A DNA stretch of 64,000 nt. Source: Streptomyces caniscabiei (GTDB lineage: Bacteria; Actinomycetota; Actinomycetes; Streptomycetales; Streptomycetaceae). Positions 25,700 through 33,800 of the stretch are shown in pieces. Under the pieces are notes generated by a model that saw only the letters and a program-made list of their open reading frames with translations, searched no databases and was not told the origin of the DNA. Numbering within the stretch: position 1 is the stretch's first letter; each line of letters opens with the position of its first letter. The stretch lies in NCBI RefSeq assembly GCF_014930365.1, contig NZ_JABXWI010000017.1:1-64000 (forward strand), written 5' to 3'. The translations under genes and the position numbers were made by a program.

Positions 25700-25903
25700 C
25701 TACCGCCCGCGTGGACCGTGGCCGGTCCGGCAGCGCGGGCAGCGGCACGGGGGCCATCCGAGGGACACCGGCGGCGGCGTGGCCGCACCGGGGGCGTACG
25801 CGGTCGGCTGCGCCATGCCGACCTGGTGCCCGTCTCCGTCGAGGCGGTAGACGCTCAGGGTCAGGCGCGAAGCGCCCGGCTCGGGGGGCGTTCCGGCGTT
25901 CAC
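25700..25903 (-). CDS. Small Cys-containing protein, last of four coupled mini-genes
   Basis: 67 residues, not recognised. The N-terminal half reads RLTLSVYRLDGDGHQVG, and the end PPCRCPRCRTG has a tight Cys cluster that could bind metal. The GTG start overlaps the stop of the preceding mini-gene (GTGA). It makes sense only as part of the 26680-25700 set, in which every junction overlaps by four bases. Confidence 0.6.
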   Translation of the reverse strand: MNAGTPPEPGASRLTLSVYRLDGDGHQVGMAQPTAYAPGAATPPPVSLGWPPCRCPRCRTGHGPRGR

Positions 25904-26076
25904 CGCTCATCCCTCGGCGTGCATGTGGGGGAGGGGCACGGGCAGCGCCGCACTTGCAGGAACCCGACCGTCCCCGGCAGGGGCGCGTCGTGGGGCCGAC
26001 GGCACGCCTCGCGGACCGGTTCGTACCTCGGGGCGAGGTCGAGGGGCGGCACCCCGACCGTGTACCCGCCGCTCAT
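25900..26076 (-). CDS. 58-residue mini-protein of the coupled set
   Basis: Starts at ATG 26076, overlapping the previous stop (ATGA). The product begins SGGYTVGVPPLDLAPRYEPV, continues with REACRRPHDAP and ends in VRRCPCPSPTC, giving four Cys. Function unknown. It is supported mainly by the overlap pattern and by the shared Cys-rich style of its neighbours. Longer frames from upstream starts in the same frame run across the other gene and are rejected. Confidence 0.55.
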   Translation of the reverse strand: MSGGYTVGVPPLDLAPRYEPVREACRRPHDAPLPGTVGFLQVRRCPCPSPTCTPRDER

Positions 26077-26324
26077 CTCTCGCCCTCCCCCTCGCCACGG
26101 CCGGCCTCCGGGGCCAGCGACAGCACATCCGGCACGCGCGGGAAGCGTGAAGCGCAGTCCCGGCACGCGTACACCGTGAAACCGGGACCGGAACCCTGGT
26201 GCACCACCGATACGACGACCGGCGTATCGGTGATCGCACAGCAGCGGACACACATGCGCACCGGCACACGTGCCCCACCCGCCATGGCCCCGGGGCACTC
26301 GCCCCGTTCACCCTGCCCAGTCAT
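26073..26324 (-). CDS. Small zinc-ribbon-like protein of the coupled set
   Basis: 83 residues. VRMCVRCCAITDTPVVVSVV followed by GPGFTVYACRDCASRF gives two Cys-x-x-Cys knuckles spaced ~25 residues apart, as in a zinc ribbon. The ATG overlaps the stop of the upstream gene (ATGA). Likely a nucleic-acid or protein adaptor; the role is unknown. It is typical of conserved but uncharacterised Streptomyces mini-gene sets next to GntR regulators. Confidence 0.7.
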   Translation of the reverse strand: MTGQGERGECPGAMAGGARVPVRMCVRCCAITDTPVVVSVVHQGSGPGFTVYACRDCASRFPRVPDVLSLAPEAGRGEGEGER

Positions 26325-26680
26325 CCGGCCACCGCCTCGGCGCCCACCACGTGCAGGTCGAGGTCGACACCGAAGTCCGCCGCGAGAACCATCGCGACCC
26401 GGCGCCGCCGCTGCCGCGCCCGCTCACACTCCAGCGCCCGCTCCCGCTCGGCGAGGACCACATACGGCCGGACCACCGCCGTCGCCTCACCGGGCAACGG
26501 CTCCTCCAGCCCGTACGGCGACCGCCGCAACGGAGGCCAGGGCGCAGCCGCGCCGGGCGCCTCCGAGGTACGGGGGAGGGTCTGCATGGCGGGGCGCGTG
26601 CCCGCCCTGCGCCTACCGGTACCGGGGGCGAGCACGCCCAGGGCCCAGCGCACAAGCGCGTGGATAATGCTCACTGTCAT
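26321..26680 (-). CDS. Hypothetical protein heading the four coupled mini-genes
   Basis: 119 residues. A hydrophobic start (SIIHALVRWALGVLAPG) could be a membrane-associated helix; then a Pro/Ala-rich linker and a charged helix VVLAERERALECERARQRRR before a final VLAADFGVDLDLHVVG. ATG 26680 follows TGGAGCTG. It is the first of four genes overlapping by four bases each and starts 156 bp from the divergent GntR regulator, which probably controls it. Confidence 0.65.
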   Translation of the reverse strand: MTVSIIHALVRWALGVLAPGTGRRRAGTRPAMQTLPRTSEAPGAAAPWPPLRRSPYGLEEPLPGEATAVVRPYVVLAERERALECERARQRRRRVAMVLAADFGVDLDLHVVGAEAVAG

Positions 26681-26772
26681 CAGCTCCAGAGGCTGGTGGC
26701 CATGCCCCCGGACGTTCGCCGCGTCGCGGGGGTGCTTACGTCATGAGGACGGTACTCGCATCTTGTATACCT

Positions 26773-26783
26773 CGTCTAGGACG
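26773..26783. promoter_or_regulatory. Candidate GntR operator in a divergent promoter
   Basis: CGTCTAGGACG forms a short inverted repeat (CGTC/GACG around TAG) within TTGTATACCTCGTCTAGG. It lies between the divergent GntR gene and the mini-gene operon, and part of it recurs as TAACGTCC just before the GntR start. This location suits an autoregulatory operator; it is untested. Confidence 0.45.
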
Positions 26784-26836
26784 TCTGTAACGTTGCCAAT
26801 ATGCGCAGCGTATGGAACATATCTAACGTCCTGGTC

Positions 26837-27109
26837 ATGGAAATTGATCGCTTCGATCCGACGCCCATCTACAAACAGGTGGCACGAGTGATCCGCACCA
26901 AGATCGAGTCCGGCGAACTCCAACCAAGGGACCCGATCCCGTCCGAGTCCAAGATGGTCTCTGACTACGGTGTTGCCAGAGACACCGCGCGCCAGGCCGT
27001 TGCGCTACTGCGCTCCGAAGGCTGGGTGATCACCCTTCCCCAGCGAGGCACATTCGTTGCCGAGCAGCCGCCTGCCAGCACGCCTGAGAGTGGCGAATCC
27101 GCCGACTGA
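26837..27109 (+). CDS. GntR-family transcriptional regulator (short)
   Basis: 90 residues, essentially only the GntR winged helix-turn-helix: PTPIYKQVARVIRTKIESGE, IPSESKMVSDYGVARDTARQ, AVALLRSEGWVITLPQRGTF. There is no room for the effector-binding domain of full-size GntR proteins; such short forms are common in actinobacterial mobile DNA. ATG 26837 is chosen because MEIDRFDPTPIY is a standard family start. It is divergent from the four coupled mini-genes and is followed by a DUF397 gene. Confidence 0.88.
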   Translation: MEIDRFDPTPIYKQVARVIRTKIESGELQPRDPIPSESKMVSDYGVARDTARQAVALLRSEGWVITLPQRGTFVAEQPPASTPESGESAD

Positions 27110-27208
27110 CTTACGGTGCCCGGCCCGATGTGCCATGGCGCTCGGCACTCGCTATATGACGAACACCGCGAGGTCGGGGCACGGGAAGAATTGAGGAGGG
27201 GCACAGGC

Positions 27209-27421
27209 ATGGCACGTGAGGGACGGCATGCACCATCAGCGACGCCGGAACTCGCCTGGTTCAAGGCCAGCTGCAGCGGCAGCCAGGATGACAGTTGCGT
27301 CGAGGTCGCCCTCGCCGAACAGGCCCTCTGCGTGAGGGATTCCAAGGACGTGACGCGTCCGCACTTCACGGTCGGGCGTGCGGAGTGGTCGCGGTTCGTG
27401 GGGTTCGTGGCGGAGGTCTGA
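27209..27421 (+). CDS. DUF397 family protein
   Basis: 70 residues with the DUF397 pattern: LAWFKASCSGSQDDSCVEVA, then VRDSKDVTRPHFTVGRAEWS and RFVGFVAEV. These small proteins usually pair with XRE/DUF5753 regulators in Streptomyces; here the neighbour is a GntR gene. ATG 27209 follows GAGGAGGGG at good spacing. It converges on the collagen-like gene with a 24-bp gap. Confidence 0.9.
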   Translation: MAREGRHAPSATPELAWFKASCSGSQDDSCVEVALAEQALCVRDSKDVTRPHFTVGRAEWSRFVGFVAEV

Positions 27422-27445
27422 GGGGAGCCGCGTGCGCGATGGCGC

Positions 27446-27874
27446 TCAGAAGATCTTGCAGAGCGTCATCGCGCGCATATCGACGTCGCCCGGTGACCCG
27501 AGGACGGAGTTGCGGCCCACGTAGATGGTGTCCCACCGCGAGGTTCCCACCGGGCACGCGCCGGAGCTGATGAGCAGGCCGCCGGAGAGATCGGGGCCCG
27601 TTGTACCGGTGTCAGGTATGCCAAGGGCGGCTGGTTCAGCGGACGCGCCGGGCTCTCCCTCGTCTCCCTTGGCCCCGCGTTCACCTTGTAGCCCCTGCAC
27701 GCCCTTAGGTCCCTGCGGTCCGCGTGCTCCTTCAGGTCCCGCCGGGCCCCGGGCGCCGGTCGGGCCGGTCGCGACGAAATAGGCGCCAACTGCTGCTCCC
27801 GCCGCGCCGGACAGGGCGATGACGGCTGAGGTGGCGGCTATGCCGATCGCGACGCGACGACGGTTCGTTCTCAT
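27446..27874 (-). CDS. Collagen-like exported or membrane-anchored protein
   Basis: 142 residues. A basic start and VAIGIAATSAVIALSGAAGA form a signal peptide or anchor. Fourteen Gly-X-Y triplets follow (about 36-78), with GPTGARGPAGPEGARGPQG at the start. The final ~60 residues form a small domain with two Cys (ISSGACPVG and MTLCKIF). Bacterial collagen-like proteins form trimeric stalks at the cell surface. Its ATG overlaps the stop of the CoiA-like gene (ATGA) and it follows AAGGAAAG, so it is the last gene of the kinase-helicase operon. Whether it serves that system or was appended is unclear. Confidence 0.85.
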   Translation of the reverse strand: MRTNRRRVAIGIAATSAVIALSGAAGAAVGAYFVATGPTGARGPAGPEGARGPQGPKGVQGLQGERGAKGDEGEPGASAEPAALGIPDTGTTGPDLSGGLLISSGACPVGTSRWDTIYVGRNSVLGSPGDVDMRAMTLCKIF

Positions 27875-30204
27875 GTTCTTTCCTTCGGGCCATTGGAGGT
27901 GTCGGCGGCAGCACTGTATGCCGCGAACGCTCGGGCCTGTTCCGTCTTGCGGAGCTGGCCCAGTTCGATGGGGCGCAGGCCGTGGGGTCGTCCAAGGCGC
28001 TTGAGGATGGCGTCGAAATACGGGACAGGCGTGTGCTCGGAGGCGACCACGAGGGAGGAGAGCAACACCCCGTAGGTGGGTGGACTGTCGACCGATACGA
28101 GGATCGCTTCCCGCGCCCGGTCGGTAAGGTCCGTCGGCTTGAGCCCGGCAGCAGCGGCGAGCGTGTGCCAGCCCACGCAGACCTGACGCCGGGCGGCGTC
28201 GATCAGTGCTCGCCGAACGGCTACGACCACGGCTCCCTTGGTGGTCCCGAGCTTGGACCAGCGCACGCGGTCCTCCTCAGCGGGAGCAGTTCGGGCCACG
28301 GGTACAGCTTGTGTACCCCTCGCGTAGGCATGGTCCACGGCGGTCCGCCATGCCGCCTCTACGGTTGGGGTGGCGGCGTTGGGCTGCCACCCCAACGCCG
28401 CCAGCAGGTCGCCGAAGAACGGGGCCGGGCCTGGGGTCTGTCCGTCTGCCTTCACCAAAGCGGACAACATCCGACGCCCGGGAACGTAGGACCTGTCGAC
28501 TGCGGCCAACAGCCGAATGCGGTCCTCATCGGACAACGTGGAAGGTGAGATGTGCTGCTTCTTGAGCAGGGTCGACCACTTGATGATGCCGCGGCCTTTG
28601 GCGACGACTTCCAGATGCTCTCGGAGCCGGGCCACGAGCCGCGCCTCGGTCAGCACGTGGTCGGTCCCGGCCTTCGCTTCTGACCGTCCAGCCGAGGGCT
28701 GCTGCTGTGCGGGGGACGATTCGGCGAGAGCGTAGGCGGTTCTTCGCTCGCGCTCCCAGATTTCCCGCACCTTCGCCTCGCTCAGGTCGGCTCTCCAGCC
28801 GAGGCCGGCGAGGACCTCAGCGAGGTACGGGGCGGGCGCGGCCGGGACGAGGGCGGGGTTGACGAGCGCCGAGAGGACGGGCTTGCCGTCGGCTCGCGGG
28901 TGGTCCACGGCGACGAGGAGGCGCACGCGTTCCTCCGGGGTGATGTCGCCGGGTGCCGCTCCCGCGTGACTGATGAGCGTCTCCCAGTTGATGAGGCCCC
29001 GGGTGCGGGCGACGTCGCCGAGCCTTGAGCGGAAGACGCGGATCGTCTCGGCTTCGCCCAGGGGGAGCGGGTGGGGTGCTGGGACGGCTGGTTCGGTCGT
29101 CGTGGGCGCTGGCGGGGGCGGCTCGTACGGCGGAGACGCGGGGCGCAGGTCCGGCCAGCGGGAGTCGGTCTGCTGGGGTAGGGGCGAGGCTCCGTCTGCG
29201 TGTATGAGCCAGGCGGTATCGGAGGGGGCCGCTTCGGTGAGCGGAAGCAGGCGGGCTGACGAGTAGATGACGTGCAGTTGGTGAGGAGGAGGGGCGGGGT
29301 GGTCGTCCGGCAGGGCGATCCTGGCCCGGACGACGGCCGAGCCGAGCGGTTGGAGGTCGGCTTCGTAGAGGCGTACGGCGGGACCGTCCAGCTCGGTTTG
29401 CGACGCAGGGAGTTCGATGGCTGCGGTGAAGGCGATGGTGCCTGGAGCCAGTGGGAAAGCGACGGGCATCGGGGTGGGATCGGGCGTGCTGCTCGCGGGC
29501 GCTTCGGCGTCGAGGCGGGGCGTGATGATCCCCGCGTCCGATAGGCGACACTCGGTGAGGGTGGACCACGCGAGGCTGTTGTCCGGGTACTGCGTGCCGA
29601 CGTACACCTCGCGGGTCTCGCCCTCGGTACGGCAGGAGATACGGATGGCATGCCCGGCGGCGTCCACCTCGTTGTGCGAGAGTCCGCAGTAGGGCCCGTA
29701 CGCCCAGTGAACGTGAGTGTGTCGGCCGGAGAGGCGTTCGCGGGTCTCCTGCCACTCTCGGAGGGAGAGGCGGGCCATCTGGACCCGGATGACTCTGGAC
29801 CTGCCCTGACCGAACTGGACCTCCACGGCTCCACCATGGACCGCCCCAGGGTCCAGGTACGTCACCTCGGCGTCCTGGTATCCATGGCGTACTAGCCAGC
29901 GCCGTAGTGCCTGCCCGATGTACAAGTGGTCGGCACTGGCCTCACCCGTCTCCGTGCGGCGGCAGTGTACGGGCGGGCGGTGCGCGAAATGGCACTTCTT
30001 CTCCGTGTACCGCTTCGGAGTCAGCTTCTTGCCGCAGCCGCCGAGTAGGACGCCGCAGTAGAAGTCGTCGCGGGTCCGCCCGCGCATGAACCGGTCGAAG
30101 TCGTCGTGGTCATACGGCAGGAACACCGGCCAGTCCGACTCGGCCTGACCGATGACTGCCGTCTGAACCTTGCGGGTGTCTTCTTCGGATGTGGGCGAGA
30201 CCAT
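27871..30204 (-). CDS. CoiA-like protein with three C-terminal repeats
   Basis: 777 residues. The N-terminus resembles the CoiA/DUF-nuclease family: Cys at 50, 57, 71 and 81 and HFAHR (72-76) suit a zinc site, then a helix (HLYIGQALRRWLVRHGYQDA) and the core strands GAVEVQ and RVIRVQ. The usual catalytic Asp and E-x-Q are not clear (Arg140 sits where Glu is expected), so nuclease activity is doubtful. After a Pro-rich linker come three repeats (about 385-500, 525-640, 660-765) with the shared pattern R-G-I-x-W-x-T-L, LLxAVD, LSALV and PxPYxxxxLAxLGW. ATG 30204 follows CCAGGAGCC. It lies 85 bp after the coiled-coil gene. Confidence 0.7.
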   Translation of the reverse strand: MVSPTSEEDTRKVQTAVIGQAESDWPVFLPYDHDDFDRFMRGRTRDDFYCGVLLGGCGKKLTPKRYTEKKCHFAHRPPVHCRRTETGEASADHLYIGQALRRWLVRHGYQDAEVTYLDPGAVHGGAVEVQFGQGRSRVIRVQMARLSLREWQETRERLSGRHTHVHWAYGPYCGLSHNEVDAAGHAIRISCRTEGETREVYVGTQYPDNSLAWSTLTECRLSDAGIITPRLDAEAPASSTPDPTPMPVAFPLAPGTIAFTAAIELPASQTELDGPAVRLYEADLQPLGSAVVRARIALPDDHPAPPPHQLHVIYSSARLLPLTEAAPSDTAWLIHADGASPLPQQTDSRWPDLRPASPPYEPPPPAPTTTEPAVPAPHPLPLGEAETIRVFRSRLGDVARTRGLINWETLISHAGAAPGDITPEERVRLLVAVDHPRADGKPVLSALVNPALVPAAPAPYLAEVLAGLGWRADLSEAKVREIWERERRTAYALAESSPAQQQPSAGRSEAKAGTDHVLTEARLVARLREHLEVVAKGRGIIKWSTLLKKQHISPSTLSDEDRIRLLAAVDRSYVPGRRMLSALVKADGQTPGPAPFFGDLLAALGWQPNAATPTVEAAWRTAVDHAYARGTQAVPVARTAPAEEDRVRWSKLGTTKGAVVVAVRRALIDAARRQVCVGWHTLAAAAGLKPTDLTDRAREAILVSVDSPPTYGVLLSSLVVASEHTPVPYFDAILKRLGRPHGLRPIELGQLRKTEQARAFAAYSAAADTSNGPKERT

Positions 30205-30289
30205 CCTGGCTCCTGGCTCGGGCAGCGGGGCGGTGGGGTCAGGCGGCGTGGCGGGGGCTGTGGCCTTGGGGGCCGGGTGAGGGCGAGGG

Positions 30290-30802
30290 TCAAGCCTCCA
30301 GGCCGTCTTCAGGACTGTCTTTGCTCTCCGCCATTACCCTGCCGCCGACAAAGGCCACGCCCAAGGCGAGTGCGGCGCCACCGAGCACCGCAACTTTCTT
30401 GAGCGCCCCATCCAAGAAGCGTTTGTTCTCGCTGTCCTTCAGGGACTGCTCCCTTACCGCTTCCTGCATTTTCTCGATGAGTCGTATCCTTTGTTCCCCT
30501 GTCAAATCACCCTTGTCGAGTTCATTCTTGATGGTATCTCTGAGATCCTGGAAGGCTCGATGTACGTATTCTTGGCTCTGCTGATTAGCCGAGAGCGTGG
30601 ACTCATGCGAGCTCTTTATTGCATCTATAACCTTCGAGGCGAAATCCTTGAACGTAGGAAACTGCTCAACGATTTTCAGGGCCACCTCGGTGCTCATGTC
30701 GGGCATCATGGCCACGAACCTGATCATCTTGTCCTTGGAGAGGTGTCTCCAGGAGTCGATTCCAAGTGCCTGCTTGATCGAGTCTTCGTCTTTGTATTTC
30801 AT
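30290..30802 (-). CDS. Tail-anchored coiled-coil protein of the defence operon
   Basis: 170 residues, soluble helical N-terminus with SKDKMIRFVAMMPDMSTEVA, a charged coiled coil (QQSQEYVHRAFQDLRDTIKN) and one C-terminal membrane helix VAVLGGAALALGVAFVGG followed by a short acidic tail. The ATG overlaps the methylase stop (ATGA). Base composition is lower in GC than the surroundings, like the 3' part of the methylase. No family recognised. It may anchor or oligomerise the complex at the membrane. Confidence 0.75.
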   Translation of the reverse strand: MKYKDEDSIKQALGIDSWRHLSKDKMIRFVAMMPDMSTEVALKIVEQFPTFKDFASKVIDAIKSSHESTLSANQQSQEYVHRAFQDLRDTIKNELDKGDLTGEQRIRLIEKMQEAVREQSLKDSENKRFLDGALKKVAVLGGAALALGVAFVGGRVMAESKDSPEDGLEA

Positions 30803-33800
30803 GCGGTGCGTCCGTCCGGAGTTTTTGCCGGGTGGCGGGGGCCGTGGCCCGGGGGCGGGGTGAGGGTGGAGGTGTAGTTCCCGCCTTCGACGAGTGGGTT
30901 CTCCAGGGTGAGGCCGGCAGCGGCCATGCGGTCGTACTCGGCGAGGATCAGTTCCTTGGTGCGGTACGTGCCGTACTTGGCCTCGTCCTTGCGGCGGACG
31001 ATTGGGAAGGTGTCGAGGATGTAGTCGACGTCTTCACGGGACACTCCGTAGAGATGAAAGAAAAGGGCGTCGAGCTCAATTCGGATGACCTCACGGCGCG
31101 CTTCGTCCCACAGGAAGGGCGTGCTTGAGTCCCCCAATTCATGAGCAAGCGACGCCATGTCGTCAGCCGTGTAGCAAAGCTCCAGGAATCGCTGCTTAAT
31201 GAAGGAGCCATGGCACGCTAGCGACTGAGGTGGAAGCACCGGGAGTTGATTGCAAATAAAGAAATTTAGATGCAGCCCGCCCACCTTCAATCGCGCCGCG
31301 AAATCTAGAACGAAGGAGCTCAGGCAGGAAATGAAGGAACCTGCCTGACGGGCGTGCTCCTCTGACAATAGAGATACGGGTAGGCTATTTGCCGCCGCAG
31401 CCATTGGGATCGCACTGACAATTACTGTCCTCTCATTGGTTGGGCTGGTCACATCTCTCCAGCCGATAAACCAGTCCTTTTTCCAGGATCGAGATTCGAC
31501 CTTCCGTGCGACGTCACGGCTGGATACCCAATTGCTGGGCATGACTACGCGCGACCTTACCTGCAGGTCCTCTGAGGTCAGGTAGCGCGGTTGATTCTGC
31601 CGCTGCTTGGCTGTGCCACTTTGCACTACATCTGCAGCTCGATGGTTGAAGAAATCGACCATCTTAGCCTCATACAGAGGAAGCATGATCGACGATTCCT
31701 GTGTAAACGCGTTACCGCGGCCAGTCCATCCGTCGCTCTCAAGTTCTGTTCGACTACGAAAGAGCGCGGATTCGTGCGACATGTCAAACATGCGCAAGAA
31801 TGACAGGCCCCACGGGTTTCCCTTCGGTGCGCCCTCCTTGATGAGAACTGGGACGCGGCGATAAATCCGGATCGCAATATTGGCATCGCGACGAGACCTG
31901 AACACTGGAAGTGTCCCGGTGTTAGGGTTTAGAAGTTCGATCTCTTCCGGCGTCAGCGGGAATACCTTATCCGTGTCGTCCAGTTCGGCAGGGTCCTGCA
32001 AGAAGAACGCAAATCGAGCCGCCGGTACGTGAAGGGAACGGCCGACCAGCGACAGGATGCTGAACTTGAACGAACGGTGCACGCCGGGGAAGAGGGGCAA
32101 TGCGTTCTCGAAGTCGTACAGCGCCGCAATCGCCCCACGCCGCACCAGATCCCCGGAGAAATGCTGCGTCCGCGCGTCCGTGGCGATACCAGTCGGGACG
32201 ATCACCCCGGCCCGCCCCTTCGGTCCGAGCAGTATCCGGTCCGTCTCCGTGAAAACGGCATACGTGTTGAGGTTCCCCTGCCCCGTGAGCGGCACTCGGC
32301 CCGACCGCCGCAGGAAGTGACTCTCGGCGTAAACCTTCCGCTTACCTGCCTCGAACTCCTCGTACAGCGACTCTGTATCCGGTGAGTCCTTGAGTGCCTC
32401 GATCATCTTCTTGCGTACAGCCGTACGGGATGCTTCCGCGATCTCTGGTACACGCTGCGCAAAGAACTCCTGCTCCTTGAACTCCACGCTGTCCCACGGC
32501 GGATTGCCCACGACACAGTCGAAGCCCCCCGCCCAACCGGTGTCCGGCGATACACCCCGCCCGTCCTCCGGCACGGAGAACACCTCAGGGAACTCCAAGT
32601 GCCAGTGGAAGAAGGAGAACTGCTTACGCAGCCGAATGATCTCGGTCTTGGTCTCCTCAGCCACCCCCTGGCCACTCGGATCCTCCAGCGCCTTGAACAC
32701 CGCGTACGTCACCGGCCGTGGCGCCTCCGGCGTCTTGAGCCACACGAACGCCGCGCACCAGGCGTCAGCCACGCGCAGCGCACGCTGGTAGTCCGACGAG
32801 CCCGTCCACTTCTCGTACGCGTCCTCCTGCCGGCGTACGTCGGTCAGTTCTTCCGCCTGGGTCAGCGTGATGGAGCGCAACCCGCTGGCGAACGCGGTGT
32901 TGGCGACGTTCACCGCCTCCCCGCCCAGGTCGAACAGGCTTCCCTGGCCCACCCGCTCCTGCTGGTTGATCTTCTCCAGGGCCTTCGCGTGCTTCTTGTC
33001 GTCGCCCTCGGTCGCGATGAACGCCTCGTCGGGGATGCCGTCGCGGAGCAGTTTGGGCGTGGCGCCGATCAGGCCGTTGCCGTGCTTGACGTGCGCGTCG
33101 AGGAAGCTCAGCGGCTTGCCCGGCTCAAGGGCCTCCAGCCACAGGGACACCTTGGCCAGGTCCACCGCCATGGGGTTGAGGTCGACGCCGTAGATGCAGC
33201 GGGCGACGACCTCGTGCAGGGCGTGGCGTACCGCGTCCAGTGTGGGCTCCGGGTTGCGTTCCCGGACAGCCGCGACCTGCTTGGCGATGCGGCGGGCCGC
33301 CGCGACCAGGAAGTGTCCGGAGCCGCAGGCCGGGTCGCAGACCGTCAAGGAGAGCAGCTCATTGACGATCGCATCCGCCGGATCGGCCGCGCCCGTTCGC
33401 GCCGCCTCCTCCTCACCACGTTGGACGGCATCCTTTATCACCGGGTCCAGCGTGGAGTTCAGCAGGCATTCGATCAGCGACGACGGCGTGTAGTAACTAC
33501 CCGTCGTCTTACGGGTGTTGCCCGCCACCTCGACAAGCGCGAACGTGCGGTCGGCCGCGCTGTACTTCGGCTCCAGCTCCAGCAGGGACTCGTAGACCGA
33601 GCCCAGTTCCTCCGCGTCCAGATGCCGGTAGTCCACCGCCCGCCAGCGGCCCGAGCTGCCGTCCCGGACTTGCGACAGATGCCGTACGGCCGTCAGCAGA
33701 GCCTCGTTCGAGAGCTTCAGGTCGCGCAGCGGGGCGTCCGCCTCCGTGTCGTTGAACAGGCCACCGAGGCCGGGCAGGCCCAGTTCGGGGCGGCCCTTCT

